A DNA stretch of 64,000 nucleotides from Pseudotabrizicola sp. (GTDB lineage Bacteria; Pseudomonadota; Alphaproteobacteria; Rhodobacterales; Rhodobacteraceae), in NCBI RefSeq assembly GCF_030656345.1, contig NZ_JAUSNR010000002.1, forward strand, positions 248,001-312,000, read 5' to 3'. Shown one piece after another: positions 36,462 through 46,482 of this stretch. Within the stretch, counting starts at the first letter, position 1, and every line of letters begins with the position of its first letter. A model generated the notes under the pieces. It worked only from the letters and a program-made list of their open reading frames with translations, did not search any database and was not told where the DNA came from. The position numbers and the translations under genes are program-made.

Positions 36462-36492
36462 GCGGTTGGTTTCACGACGCGGCGCGGTCCGG

Positions 36493-37095
36493 TCAGCCAG
36501 CCTCGCCCTGCCGTTGCCCGGCGCTGTCGACCCACCAGCAATACAGCCGCGCCTCAGTGCGGTAACGGTCCGCCTCTGCCGGGTCGGTGGCGCTTTGGCT
36601 GCGGTGGCAGGGCAGACCGGCGATCTGCAGCGTGCCGGTGGCGGTATGGCCCAGATGATGCGAGATCACCTTGTCGATCAGATAGGCATCAAGCTCTTCG
36701 GGCCGGGCGCAAGCCGGATCGGCGATGATTTGAGCCAGCCGCAGGCGCTTTGCAGCGTCTGCCGCCAGAATCCGCGCCACATCGGCGCGGAACACCGCCT
36801 CGGTGGCGATATAGGCTTCCAGCGCGGGCAGGGATTTCGCCGGGGGCTTTTTCAGCTTCAGCTGCCCCGTATCATGCAGCACCTTCAGCACCCGCGCCCC
36901 GACGGGCGAGGTCAGCTGCACATGCGCGTCGTGAAACGCCAGCTCGCGGTCCTCATCCGACATGCGGAAGGTGGCGGGCCGCCCTTCCAGCACCGCGCGA
37001 CGCAACACGGCCAGCGCCGGGGTGCGGTGGATGTTCGGGATCAGGTCGATGATGGACAGCGCCGGTTTCATGCGCGTCCGGATTTCCCACAGCAT
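36493..37095 (-). CDS. Conserved hypothetical protein
   Basis: Soluble, largely alpha-helical protein of about 200 aa (MLWEIRTRMKPALSIIDLIPNIHRT...). Features include LAVLRRAVLEGRPATFRMSDEDRELAFHDAHVQL and a His-rich segment KVISHHLGHTATGTLQIAGLPCH with a nearby CWW near the C-terminus. There is no signal peptide or membrane helix. I do not recognise the family. ATG 37095 is favoured over the ATG at 37131 (adds 12 residues) because of AAGGGCAAAG upstream. It lies convergent to the BLUF gene and divergent from the Wzy-like gene. Confidence 0.65.
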   Translation of the reverse strand: MLWEIRTRMKPALSIIDLIPNIHRTPALAVLRRAVLEGRPATFRMSDEDRELAFHDAHVQLTSPVGARVLKVLHDTGQLKLKKPPAKSLPALEAYIATEAVFRADVARILAADAAKRLRLAQIIADPACARPEELDAYLIDKVISHHLGHTATGTLQIAGLPCHRSQSATDPAEADRYRTEARLYCWWVDSAGQRQGEAG

Positions 37096-37315
37096 GGATC
37101 TTTGCCCTTTCCACAGCGCAAGCGGCTGCAAGGCTGTGGTCTATAGCTCAGGTTGCGCCGCAGTGCCACCCGCTGCGCCCGGTCCGGCTTTGCCCTTTCT
37201 GTGCCGCAATCAAGGCATGGTCATGCCGTGAAGCCATGGCAAGACCCGCAGCAGCGGCAAGACAGGGGGCACGATCCGTGCTATCGCCGCCCCGGAAAGC
37301 AGCAGCCAGACACCG

Positions 37316-38725
37316 ATGCCGATTGCGAATACGCTTGCCTATCTGATGCTGGCCCTGTGGCCGGTGGCTTCGTGGATACTGTTCACGAAGCTTGATCCGG
37401 CACGCGCGCTGATCTGGACAGTGCTGGGCGCCTATATGCTGCTGCCGCCGGTCATCGCGCTTGATATGCCGGTGGTGCCGGGCATCGACAAGGATGCGGT
37501 GGCCGGGCTGGCGGCGCTGCTGGCGGTGCTGTTTTTGCTGCGGCAGCGGGTCGGCGTCCTGCCCGCATCGCGCATCGGGCGTGGGCTGATCGTGCTGTAT
37601 ATCCTCAGCCCGTTTGCCACCGTGCTGACCAATGGTGACGAGATCTGGTTTGAGGCCTCTGGCCTGCAGGCGCTGCGGATCTATGACAGTGTGGCGGTTG
37701 TGGCCAATCAGGCGATTGCGCTGGTGCCGTTCTTTCTGGCCCGGCGGTTTCTGGCGACAGATCAGGCGATGCGGGCCATCGTGGTGGCGCTGGTAATCGC
37801 CGGGCTGATCTATTCCCTGCCGATGTTGTTTGAAACGCAGATGTCGCCGCAGCTGAACCTGTGGATCTATGGCTTTTTCCAGCATGAATTCAGTCAGGCC
37901 ATCCGGTTTGGCGGCTACCGGCCCTTTGTGTTCATGCCGCACGGGCTGTGGGTCGCGTTCTTTGCGATGATGTGTTTCATCGCGGCAGTCACGCTGATGC
38001 GGGTGGGGCCAGCGGCCTCGCGGCCGGGGCAGGTGCTGGTGGCGGGCTATCTGTTGGTGGTGCTGCTGCTGTGCCTCAGCGCCGGGCCGGTTGTCTATGC
38101 CCTGCTGCTGGCCCCGCTGGTGCTGATCGCGCCGCCACGGTTGCAGATATTGGTCGCAGGTCTGATGGTTGCGGTGGTGATCACCTATCCGCTGCTGCGC
38201 GGGCTGCAAATGGTGCCGGTGCAGGACTTGCTGACCTTCTTCACCGGGATGAACGCCGAACGCGGGGCCTCGCTGGCGTTCCGGATCACTAATGAAGAGC
38301 TGCTGCTGGACCGTGCGGCAGAGCGCCCGTGGTTCGGCTGGGGCCTCTACGGGCGCGGGTTGTTGCACGACCCTGTCACCGGCCAGATCAATGTGATCGC
38401 CGATGGCGGCTGGATCATCACGCTGGGCACCTTTGGCTGGGCCGGGTATATTGCGGAATTCGGCCTGCTGTCCCTGCCTGTGGGGCTGATGGCGCGCGAG
38501 GCGTTGCGCCAGCCTGCCGCCCTGCTGTCGCCCTTTGCCGCAGCGGTGGCGCTTTTGCTGGCGGTCAATCTGGTGGATCTGTTGCCCAATGACACGCTGA
38601 TCCCCTTTACCTGGCTGATGGCCGGGGCAATGCTGGGCCATGCCGAGGCGCTGCGCAGCGCGTGGAAAGCCGGGCGCGGGCAGGCAGCAGGCCACGCCCT
38701 GCCGCCGGGGCGGACCGTGATATGA
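37316..38725 (+). CDS. Wzy/O-antigen-ligase-like polysaccharide polymerase
   Basis: Polytopic inner-membrane protein of 469 aa with about 11-13 predicted hydrophobic helices and a large loop (residues ~305-355) containing GMNAERGASLAFRITNEELLLDRAAERPWFGWGLYGRG, the region where Wzy_C/O-antigen-ligase proteins carry the conserved RP(W/L)xGxG motif. It likely polymerises or ligates the lipid-linked repeat unit on the periplasmic side. The GT4 gene downstream overlaps its stop (ATGA). Confidence 0.85.
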   Translation: MPIANTLAYLMLALWPVASWILFTKLDPARALIWTVLGAYMLLPPVIALDMPVVPGIDKDAVAGLAALLAVLFLLRQRVGVLPASRIGRGLIVLYILSPFATVLTNGDEIWFEASGLQALRIYDSVAVVANQAIALVPFFLARRFLATDQAMRAIVVALVIAGLIYSLPMLFETQMSPQLNLWIYGFFQHEFSQAIRFGGYRPFVFMPHGLWVAFFAMMCFIAAVTLMRVGPAASRPGQVLVAGYLLVVLLLCLSAGPVVYALLLAPLVLIAPPRLQILVAGLMVAVVITYPLLRGLQMVPVQDLLTFFTGMNAERGASLAFRITNEELLLDRAAERPWFGWGLYGRGLLHDPVTGQINVIADGGWIITLGTFGWAGYIAEFGLLSLPVGLMAREALRQPAALLSPFAAAVALLLAVNLVDLLPNDTLIPFTWLMAGAMLGHAEALRSAWKAGRGQAAGHALPPGRTVI

Positions 38726-40014
38726 GCCGGGTTTTCCGCCCCCGCGTGTTGCTGCTGGCCGAGGCTGCGAACCCCGAATGGGTATCGGTGCCGCTGGTCG
38801 GCTGGTCGATGGCGCAAGCCTTGGCCCGGGTGGCCGATGTGCATCTGGTGACACAGGTGCGCAACCGCGACGCTGTGCTGCGCGCCGGGCTGGTCGAGGG
38901 CACGGATTTTACCGCGATTGACTCCGAGGCGTTGGCGCGGCCCTTGTGGAAGCTGGGCAGCTTTCTGACCGGCGGGCGCGGGGGGTGGACGATTCAGCAG
39001 GCGGTGGCCACCATCAGCTATCCGTACTTTGAGCGTCTGGTCTGGCAGCGCTTTGGTGCCGACATCCGCGCCGGGCGCTATGACGTGGTGCACCGGATCA
39101 CACCGCTGTCGCCGGTGCAGCAAAGCCCGATCGCCGCGAAGTGCCGCCGTGCGGGCGTGCCCTTCGTGCTGGGGCCGATCAACGGCGGCGTGCCATGGCC
39201 ATCGGGATTTGAGGCCGAAATGGCGCGCGAACGCGAATGGCTGTCGCAGGTGCGGGGCCTCTACCGCGCGCTGCCGGGGCGGCAGGGCACTTTGCGGGCC
39301 GATGCCATTCTGGCCGGATCGCGGCAAACGCTGCGTGAGATTCCGGCGGCGCATCGGACCCGTGTGATCTACCTGCCCGAAAACGCGGTGGACCCGGCGC
39401 GGTTCAACGCGCTTGCCAGCCACAACGCGCCGGGGCCGATGCGCGCCTGCTTCATCGGGCGTCTGGTGCCGCTGAAGGGCGTTGATATGCTGATCGCAGC
39501 TGCCGCGCCCCTGCTGCGCAGCGGCAGGCTGGTGCTCGACATCATCGGCGACGGGGACATGATGCCCGCGTTGCGCGCGCAGGCCGCCGAATTTGGTGCG
39601 GCTGTCACCTTCCACGGCTGGCAGGACCATGCGCAGGTGCAGGATCTCGCCGCGCGCTGTCAGCTGCTGGCCTTTCCGTCGATCCGCGAATTCGGCGGCG
39701 GCGTGGTGCTGGAGGCGATGGCGCTGGGCCTTGCCCCCATTGTCGTCGATTACGCGGGCCCGGCAGAGCTGGTCACCGATGCGACCGGCTGGAAGGTCCC
39801 CATCACCGGGCGCACGGGGGTGATCGCCGGGCTGTCCGCGCGGCTGGCATATTGCGTGGACCATCCGGACGAGGTGGCGCAAAAGGGGCAGGCCGCGCGC
39901 GACCGGGTGCAGGCGTTGTTCACATGGGACCGCAAGGCGGCGCAGATCCTCGACATCTACCGCTGGGTGCTGGACCCGGCGCAGCCAAAGCCCGCGCCGT
40001 TCGGCCCGGGTTAA
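38722..40014 (+). CDS. GT4-family glycosyltransferase
   Basis: GT-B enzyme of 430 aa: PRVLLLAEAANPEWVSVPLVGWSMAQALA at the N-terminus, DVVHRITPLSPVQQSP, then the donor domain with ACFIGRLVPLKGVDMLIAAAAPLL, DIIGDGDMMPALRAQA, HGWQDHAQVQDLAARC and PSIREFGGGVVLEAMALGLAPIVVDYAGPAELV (E-x7-E region). ATG 38722 overlaps the Wzy-like stop by 4 nt. The PKS gene begins 68 nt after its stop on the same strand, so polymerase, GT4 and PKS are probably one transcription unit. Confidence 0.93.
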   Translation: MSRVFRPRVLLLAEAANPEWVSVPLVGWSMAQALARVADVHLVTQVRNRDAVLRAGLVEGTDFTAIDSEALARPLWKLGSFLTGGRGGWTIQQAVATISYPYFERLVWQRFGADIRAGRYDVVHRITPLSPVQQSPIAAKCRRAGVPFVLGPINGGVPWPSGFEAEMAREREWLSQVRGLYRALPGRQGTLRADAILAGSRQTLREIPAAHRTRVIYLPENAVDPARFNALASHNAPGPMRACFIGRLVPLKGVDMLIAAAAPLLRSGRLVLDIIGDGDMMPALRAQAAEFGAAVTFHGWQDHAQVQDLAARCQLLAFPSIREFGGGVVLEAMALGLAPIVVDYAGPAELVTDATGWKVPITGRTGVIAGLSARLAYCVDHPDEVAQKGQAARDRVQALFTWDRKAAQILDIYRWVLDPAQPKPAPFGPG

Positions 40015-40051
40015 GTCAGTAAAAGTTCCTTATTTCGGCCAAGTTTATTCT

Positions 40052-40060
40052 TTATCCACA
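40052..40060 (+). other. DnaA-box-like sequence in the PKS leader
   Basis: TTATCCACA, identical to the strongest E. coli DnaA box, lies 23 nt before the PKS start. A single box does not make an origin; it could be chance or a minor DnaA regulatory site. Confidence 0.25.
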
Positions 40061-40082
40061 GCACCGATTGTGCCTTCTGAGT

Positions 40083-43000
40083 ATGCCAATAATGTCCGAT
40101 ACCCCGCCGCGCACCGACCTGTCCGACACCGACATCGCGATAGTCGGTATGGCCGCCCATCTGCCGGGGGCCGAAGACATTGCCACCTACTGGCGCAATC
40201 TGCGCGACGGGGTGGACTCGATCCGCGTGCTGGATGAAGCGGCCCTGCTGGCGGCAGGTGAAACCCGCGCCCGGATGGCGCGCCCGAATTACGTGCCATC
40301 AGCGGCGGTGCTGGACGGGTTCGAACGCTTTGACGCCGAGTTCTTCGGATTTTCCCCGAAAGAGGCCGCCATCCTCGATCCCCAGCACAGGCAGTTCCTT
40401 GAGGTGGCATGGGAGGCGCTGGAAAACGCCGGCCACCCGCCCGAGAATTTCCCCGGCCCCATCGGGGTCTGGGCCGGCTGCGGCATGGGGTCGTATTTCT
40501 ATTTCAACCTGTGCTCGCATCGCGATCTGGTCGATCAGACCGGCATGTTCCTTTTGCGCCACACTGGCAATGACAAGGATTTTCTGGCCACCCGCGTCAG
40601 CCATATCCTTGATCTGAAAGGGCCAAGCATCAACGTGCAGACCGCCTGTTCCACGAGCCTTGTGGCGGTGCATTACGCGTCGCAGGCGCTGCTGAACGGC
40701 GAATGCGATATGGCTTTGGCAGGTGGTGTCACCATCGAGCTGCCCCATGCGCGCGGCTATCTGTACACCGAGGGCGAGATCCTGTCGCCTGACGGCCATT
40801 GCCATGCCTTCGACCACCGGGCGCAGGGCACCGTGTTCGGCTCGGGCGCGGGCTGTGTGGTGCTGCGCCGCGCGCAGGATGCCGTGCGGGATGGCGATCA
40901 CATCTGGGCCATCCTCAAGGGATCGGCCGTCAACAATGACGGCGCGGCCAAGGCGGGCTATCTGGCCCCGTCGGTCGATGGTCAGGCCCGCTGCATCGCC
41001 GAGGCGCAGGCGGTGGCCGGGGTTACGGCGGACTCCGTCACCTACGTCGAATGTCACGGCACCGGCACCTATCTGGGCGACCCGATCGAGGTGGCAGCCC
41101 TGACCGCCGCCTTCCGCGAAACCACCGATGCGGTGGGCACCTGTCGCATCGGGTCGGTGAAAACCAACATCGGCCATCTGGATACGGCGGCAGGTGTGGC
41201 CAGCCTGATCAAGGTGGCCCTCGCGTTGCACCACCGCGAACTGCCGCCCTCGCTGGGGTACGAGGCCCCGAACCCCTCCATCGACTTTGAAACCTCGCCC
41301 TTCCGCGTCAATGACCGGCTGACCGCGTGGAATGCGCCGGTGCTGCGGGCCGGGGTGAACAGCCTTGGCGTCGGCGGCACCAATGCCCATGCGGTGCTGG
41401 AACGTGCCCCGCCCCGCCCCGCATCGGGGCAAAGTGACTGGCCGTTCCAGCCGCTGGTGCTGTCGGCGCGCAGCAAGGCCGCGCTGGACGGCGCATCGGC
41501 CCGGCTGGCTGCGCATCTGCGCACAAACCCCGATCAGCCCTTGGCAGATGTGGCCTATACGCTGAAAGAAGGCCGCCGCGCCTTTGACAAGCGCCGGGTG
41601 CTGGTGGCAGGCAGCCATGAGGCCGCCGCCGATATCCTTGACAGCAACGATCCCCGCCGCGTCTTCACCCATGACCATCTGGGCGATGACCCGCAGGTCA
41701 TCTTCATGTTCCCCGGCGGCGGCGCGCAATATGCAGGCATGGCACGCGATCTGTATGAAACCGAGCCGGTGTTCGCCGACTGGATGGACCGTGGCCTCGC
41801 TGTGCTGGACCCCAAGCTCGACTACGACATCCGCGCGCTGTGGCTGCCCGAAGCCGGGGCCGGACCAGCGGCAACCGAGGCGCTCAAGCGCCCCTCTGTC
41901 CAGCTGCCGCTGATCATGATCACCGAATATGCGCTGGCCAAACTGTTTGAGAGCTGGGGCATCACCCCCACCGCCCTCGTCGGCCATTCAATGGGCGAAA
42001 ACACCGCCGCCGCGCTGGCCGGTGTCATGCGCTTTGAAGACTGCATCGGCCTCGTCCACCTGCGCGGCACGCTGTTTGATACGATTGCGCCGGGCGGTAT
42101 GCTCTCGGTGCCGCTGTCTGAACCCGACCTGCGCCTCCGGCTGACCGACCGTGCCATTCATCTTGGCGAAAGTACTCCGGGGGCCCGGGGGCTGGCCCCC
42201 GGTTCACCGCCTCAGCTGGACATCGCCTCGGTCAATGCGCCTGACCTTTGCGTCGTCTCCGGCCCCGATGCCAGCCTCGCCGAGCTTGCCGCAAAGCTCG
42301 CCGCCGAAGGCATCGAGACCCAACGTATCGCCATCGACATCGCCGCGCATTCCGCGATGCTGGACCCGATCCTCACAAAATTCGGCGATTACCTCCGCGC
42401 CATCCCGCTCAACCCGCCGACCCTGCCGATCATCTCCAACCGCACCGGCGTTGCGCTGACACCGCAGCAGGCGACGGACCCCGACTATTGGGTGCAGCAC
42501 CTGCGCGGCACGGTGAACTTCCGCGCCTGCATGGCGACGCTGATGGCGGAGCCCGGGCGGGTTTATCTGGAAATGGGGCCGGGCCGCGCGCTGTCATCCC
42601 TGGCGCAGGCCAATGGTGTGGCTTCCGGTCAGGTGATCCCGGCCTTGCGCCACCCGGATCAGACCATGGCCGATGACGCCTGGCATATGGTCACGCTCGC
42701 CCGGCTCTGGGCCTGCGGCGTGGCGGTGGACTGGGGGCAGATCTGGGGCGACGCACCCCGGCAGCGCGTGCCGCTGCCCGGCTATGCCTTTCAGCGCAAA
42801 CCCTATTTCATCGCTCCCGCCGAAACCCAACACACACAGGTCGAGGCTCCGCCCGTGCGCATTGACGACCTGTCAAACTGGGGCTGGGCCCCGCATTGGC
42901 GGCCCGTGGCGGCGGGGTTCGATCTGGATGACCTCTCTCTCACCCCGCCCGAGACTTGGCTGATCTTTCTGGATGACACCGGCCCGTGCGCCAGCGTGGC

Positions 43001-46000
43001 CGACCGGCTGGTGCAGGCCGGGCACCGGGTGGTGCGGGTGCGTCCGGGCGATGCCTTTGCCCGCGATGCGCAGGGTGATTACCGCTTGTCGCCCGAATGC
43101 GGGCGCGAAGGCTATGACAGCCTGATCCGCGATCTGGTGGCGCGCGGGCTGGCCCCCAGCCGGATCGTGCACGGCTGGCTGGTGACGGCCAAGGAAACCT
43201 TCCGCCCCGGTTCCAGCTTTCTGCACCGCAATATCGAGCAGGGGTTCTACGCCCTGCTGTTCCTTGGGCAGGCACTGGCCGAAGAAAACCTGCCGCGCCC
43301 GATCCGCATCACGGTGCTGACCACAGGGGCGGCGCAGGTGAAGGCTGAGCGGCTTTCCTATCCCGAAAAAGCCATGGTGCTCGGCCCCGCCCGCGTGATC
43401 CCGCGAGAGGTGCCGGGGGTGCTGGTCGGCCTCCTTGATCTGGGTCCCGGCGATGCGGCGGATGTGGTGCTGGAAGAGGTGCTGTCGGACCAGCCCGCGA
43501 TTGCCGCATGGCGCAAGGGGCGGCGATACGAGTCTGCCATCAGGGCCGTGGCCCTGCCTGACACCGGGATTGACCTGCCAAAAGGCGCGCATGTGCTGAT
43601 CACCGGCGGCTTTGGCGGCATCGGGCTGACCATCGCCGAAGACCTGATCCGGCGCTTTGGCGTGAAAATCACCCTGATCGCGCGGCGGCCCTTGCCCGAA
43701 CGTGCGCGCTGGCCTGCCATGTTGGCCAAGGCATCCCCCGATGATCCGCTGGCCCGGCGCATATCGGCGCTGCAACGGCTGGAAGCCTTGGGCGGGCAGG
43801 TGCTGGTCGCCCGCGCCGATGTGGCCAATGTCGATGAGATGCAGGCGGCACGCGCGGCGGGTGAGCAGCGCTTTGGCGCTGTGCATGCGGTGATCCATGC
43901 GGCGGGCGTGGTTGATGACGGGCCGCTGCTGGTCAAGACCAGTGCCGAGGTGGAAGAGGTGTTCGCCCCCAAACTGCACGGCACGCAGGTGCTGGAGCGG
44001 TTGTTCCCCGACGGGTCCATCGCGCTTTTGGTGCTGTTCTCCTCCACCTCCACCGTCACTGGCCCTGCCGGGCAGATCGACTATGTGGCGGCGAATGAAT
44101 ACCTCAACGCCTATGCAAAACACCGGGCGGGCGGCAAAACCCGCGTGGTCGCGCTGAACTGGGGCATCTGGCAGGGCGTCGGCATGGCCGCAGAGGCGCT
44201 GGCCGACCGCACGGGGCGGGTGGAGAGCCCGCGTGTGCCGATTGCATCGCCGATGCTCGACGAATCCGGGTTCGACCGCCACGGCAACCGGGTGTTTCAC
44301 GCGACCTATGGCCTTGACCGCTGGGTGCTGGACCAGCACCGCACCAAAGATGGCACGGCACTGGTGCCCGGCACCGGCTATCTGGAGGTGATGGCCGAGG
44401 CATGGGCGGCGCAGGGCGAAGGCGACGGGTTCGAAATCCGCGATCTGACGTTTTTCCGCGCGCTGGATGTCGGCGCGCAGGCGCTGCCGGTCCGGGCACG
44501 GCTGCTGCGCAGTGACGAAGGCTATGGGTTCGAACTGCACTCCGGCCTGACGGTCAAGGCCCGCACCGGCTGGCTGCTGCATGCATCGGCCCGGCTGCTG
44601 CCGCTCACCGATCCGGCCCCGCGCATCGACGTGGCCGCAATTGCGGCGCGTCTGCCGCCGCCGGAAACCGGCGACGGCCTGCGCAGCCCGCAAGAGGCGC
44701 ATCTGAACTTTGGCCCGCGCTGGCGCGTGCTGCGCTCGCGCACCATTGGCAGCGGCGAAGGGCTGGCGCATCTGGCCTTGCCGGATGCCCACCGGGCAGA
44801 GCCGGATCAGGGCTGGCGCATCCACCCCGCGCTGATGGATCTGGCAACCGGCTGGGCGATGGGGCTGATCGACGGCTACCAACCCGATCATCTGTGGGTG
44901 CCGGTGTCTTATGCCCGGGTGCGGGTCTACCGCCCGCTGCCCGCCCGCATCGTCAGTCATATGCGCAACGCTGGCCACAATACGGCGGCACGCGGCGCGG
45001 CGGTGTTCGACATCACACTGGCCACGCCTGAGGGTGAGGTCTGCATCGAGGTCGAGGGCTTTGCCATCCACCGGCTGGACGGCGGCTTGACGCTCACCGC
45101 GCCCGACCCGCGCAGCCTTGAGTTTGATGACGTGCAGGCAAAACCCACCTCCACCGCCGAAGGCCGCCTGCTGCACGCCTTCTCGCAAGGCATCCGCCCG
45201 GCAGAAGGGGCCGAGGCCTTTGGCCGCGCCTTGGCGCTGGGGCAAAGCCAGATCATCGTCTCATCGCTCGACCTGCCCGCGCTGATCCGCAGCACGCAGG
45301 TGGTTGAAGCCACGCGGGCCGAGGGCACCAGCTTTGACCGCCCCGATCTGGACAGCGATTATGTCGAGCCGAGCAATGACATTGAGCGCACTCTGGTCGG
45401 GTTCTGGCAGGATCTGCTGGGCGTGGCGCGGGTGGGGGTTGACGACAGTTTCTTTGATCTTGGCGGCCACAGCCTGATTGCGGTGCGGCTGTTTGCCATG
45501 GTCAAAAAGGCCTACCGCGTCGATTTCCCGATTTCTGTGCTGTTCGAGGCCCCGACCATCGCCGCCTGCGCCGCGCTGATCGAAGCGCAGATCGGCCCGC
45601 AGGAAACTGGCACGGCCAAGCCGGTGGCAACGCCCGCCCCGCGCCGGTTCACCCATATCGTGCCGATGCACCGCGGTGAAGGCGGGGCCAAAACGCCGTT
45701 CTTCCTTGTGGCCGGCATGTTCGGCAATGTGCTGAACCTGCGCCATCTGGCGCAGCTGCTGGGCGGCGACCGGCCATTCTATGGCTTGCAGGCGCGCGGG
45801 CTATACGGCGATGCGCGACCGCATTCAGACTTTGTCGCAGCGGCGCGCGACTACATTGCCGAGATGCGGCAGGTGCAGCCACATGGCCCCTACCTTCTGG
45901 GCGGGTTTTCGGGCGGCGGATTGATCGCCTGGGAAATCGCCCGGCAGCTGGAGGCGGCAGGCGAGGCAGTGCCGCTGGTTGTCCTGCTGGATACCCCGGT

Positions 46001-46481
46001 GCCGCTGCGCCCGGTGCTGAGCAAGCTCGACAAGCTGATGATCCGCGCGGCGGAACTGCGGGCCGAGGGGCCTGCGTTCTTTGCCCGCTGGTGGCGCGAA
46101 AAACAGGCCTGGAAACAGGCGCAGGGGGCCACGTCCACCGATGACATCGCCTTCCACAATGCCGCGATCGAAGCGGCGTTCCGCGCCGCCCTGCCGCTCT
46201 ATGACATGACAGCGCGCCAAGGGCCGACCGTGCTGTTCCGCCCGGCGCTGGACCGGCAGTGGCAGGTGACGGGCGGGCGCTGGGTCAGCAAAGCGCGGGA
46301 ATTTGTGGTGCCCGACAATGATCTTACCCCCTTCGCCCCCGCGCTGGAGGTGATCGAGGTGCCGGGAAACCACGACTCGATGGTGCTGGAACCCAATGTG
46401 CGGGTGCTGTCGGCCCGGATGCGCGCGGTGATTGCGGCAGCCGAAGGCCCGGCGTCCCCTTTGGCACAGGCGGCGGAATAG
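40083..46481 (+). CDS. Single-module type I polyketide synthase, KS-AT-KR-DH-ACP-TE
   Basis: Multidomain synthase of 2132 aa. KS (~15-445): Cys189 in TACSTS, His325 in HGTGT, His365 in GHLD. AT (~530-875): Ser636 in GHSMGE; the specificity motif reads AAHS rather than clear malonyl HAFH or methylmalonyl YASH. KR (~1165-1395): TGGFGGIG cofactor loop and Tyr1334 in DYVAAN. DH (~1410-1680): His1419 in HRTKDGTALVPG and Asp1586 in HPALMDLATG. ACP: Ser1797 in LGGHSL. TE (~1855-2115): Ser1943 in GFSGGG, His2097 in GNHDSM. One round of extension, ketoreduction, dehydration and release is expected. Having DH after KR is unlike the usual DH-ER-KR order. There is no ER or loading domain, so a starter must come from elsewhere. 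ATG 40083 or 40092 could be the start. Confidence 0.95.
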   Translation: MPIMSDTPPRTDLSDTDIAIVGMAAHLPGAEDIATYWRNLRDGVDSIRVLDEAALLAAGETRARMARPNYVPSAAVLDGFERFDAEFFGFSPKEAAILDPQHRQFLEVAWEALENAGHPPENFPGPIGVWAGCGMGSYFYFNLCSHRDLVDQTGMFLLRHTGNDKDFLATRVSHILDLKGPSINVQTACSTSLVAVHYASQALLNGECDMALAGGVTIELPHARGYLYTEGEILSPDGHCHAFDHRAQGTVFGSGAGCVVLRRAQDAVRDGDHIWAILKGSAVNNDGAAKAGYLAPSVDGQARCIAEAQAVAGVTADSVTYVECHGTGTYLGDPIEVAALTAAFRETTDAVGTCRIGSVKTNIGHLDTAAGVASLIKVALALHHRELPPSLGYEAPNPSIDFETSPFRVNDRLTAWNAPVLRAGVNSLGVGGTNAHAVLERAPPRPASGQSDWPFQPLVLSARSKAALDGASARLAAHLRTNPDQPLADVAYTLKEGRRAFDKRRVLVAGSHEAAADILDSNDPRRVFTHDHLGDDPQVIFMFPGGGAQYAGMARDLYETEPVFADWMDRGLAVLDPKLDYDIRALWLPEAGAGPAATEALKRPSVQLPLIMITEYALAKLFESWGITPTALVGHSMGENTAAALAGVMRFEDCIGLVHLRGTLFDTIAPGGMLSVPLSEPDLRLRLTDRAIHLGESTPGARGLAPGSPPQLDIASVNAPDLCVVSGPDASLAELAAKLAAEGIETQRIAIDIAAHSAMLDPILTKFGDYLRAIPLNPPTLPIISNRTGVALTPQQATDPDYWVQHLRGTVNFRACMATLMAEPGRVYLEMGPGRALSSLAQANGVASGQVIPALRHPDQTMADDAWHMVTLARLWACGVAVDWGQIWGDAPRQRVPLPGYAFQRKPYFIAPAETQHTQVEAPPVRIDDLSNWGWAPHWRPVAAGFDLDDLSLTPPETWLIFLDDTGPCASVADRLVQAGHRVVRVRPGDAFARDAQGDYRLSPECGREGYDSLIRDLVARGLAPSRIVHGWLVTAKETFRPGSSFLHRNIEQGFYALLFLGQALAEENLPRPIRITVLTTGAAQVKAERLSYPEKAMVLGPARVIPREVPGVLVGLLDLGPGDAADVVLEEVLSDQPAIAAWRKGRRYESAIRAVALPDTGIDLPKGAHVLITGGFGGIGLTIAEDLIRRFGVKITLIARRPLPERARWPAMLAKASPDDPLARRISALQRLEALGGQVLVARADVANVDEMQAARAAGEQRFGAVHAVIHAAGVVDDGPLLVKTSAEVEEVFAPKLHGTQVLERLFPDGSIALLVLFSSTSTVTGPAGQIDYVAANEYLNAYAKHRAGGKTRVVALNWGIWQGVGMAAEALADRTGRVESPRVPIASPMLDESGFDRHGNRVFHATYGLDRWVLDQHRTKDGTALVPGTGYLEVMAEAWAAQGEGDGFEIRDLTFFRALDVGAQALPVRARLLRSDEGYGFELHSGLTVKARTGWLLHASARLLPLTDPAPRIDVAAIAARLPPPETGDGLRSPQEAHLNFGPRWRVLRSRTIGSGEGLAHLALPDAHRAEPDQGWRIHPALMDLATGWAMGLIDGYQPDHLWVPVSYARVRVYRPLPARIVSHMRNAGHNTAARGAAVFDITLATPEGEVCIEVEGFAIHRLDGGLTLTAPDPRSLEFDDVQAKPTSTAEGRLLHAFSQGIRPAEGAEAFGRALALGQSQIIVSSLDLPALIRSTQVVEATRAEGTSFDRPDLDSDYVEPSNDIERTLVGFWQDLLGVARVGVDDSFFDLGGHSLIAVRLFAMVKKAYRVDFPISVLFEAPTIAACAALIEAQIGPQETGTAKPVATPAPRRFTHIVPMHRGEGGAKTPFFLVAGMFGNVLNLRHLAQLLGGDRPFYGLQARGLYGDARPHSDFVAAARDYIAEMRQVQPHGPYLLGGFSGGGLIAWEIARQLEAAGEAVPLVVLLDTPVPLRPVLSKLDKLMIRAAELRAEGPAFFARWWREKQAWKQAQGATSTDDIAFHNAAIEAAFRAALPLYDMTARQGPTVLFRPALDRQWQVTGGRWVSKAREFVVPDNDLTPFAPALEVIEVPGNHDSMVLEPNVRVLSARMRAVIAAAEGPASPLAQAAE

Positions 46482-46482
46482 C

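Noticed and set aside
42873-45245. 790-codon open frame on the minus strand
   Set aside because: Antisense to the PKS KR-DH region whose catalytic motifs are clear; composition is typical of shadow frames.
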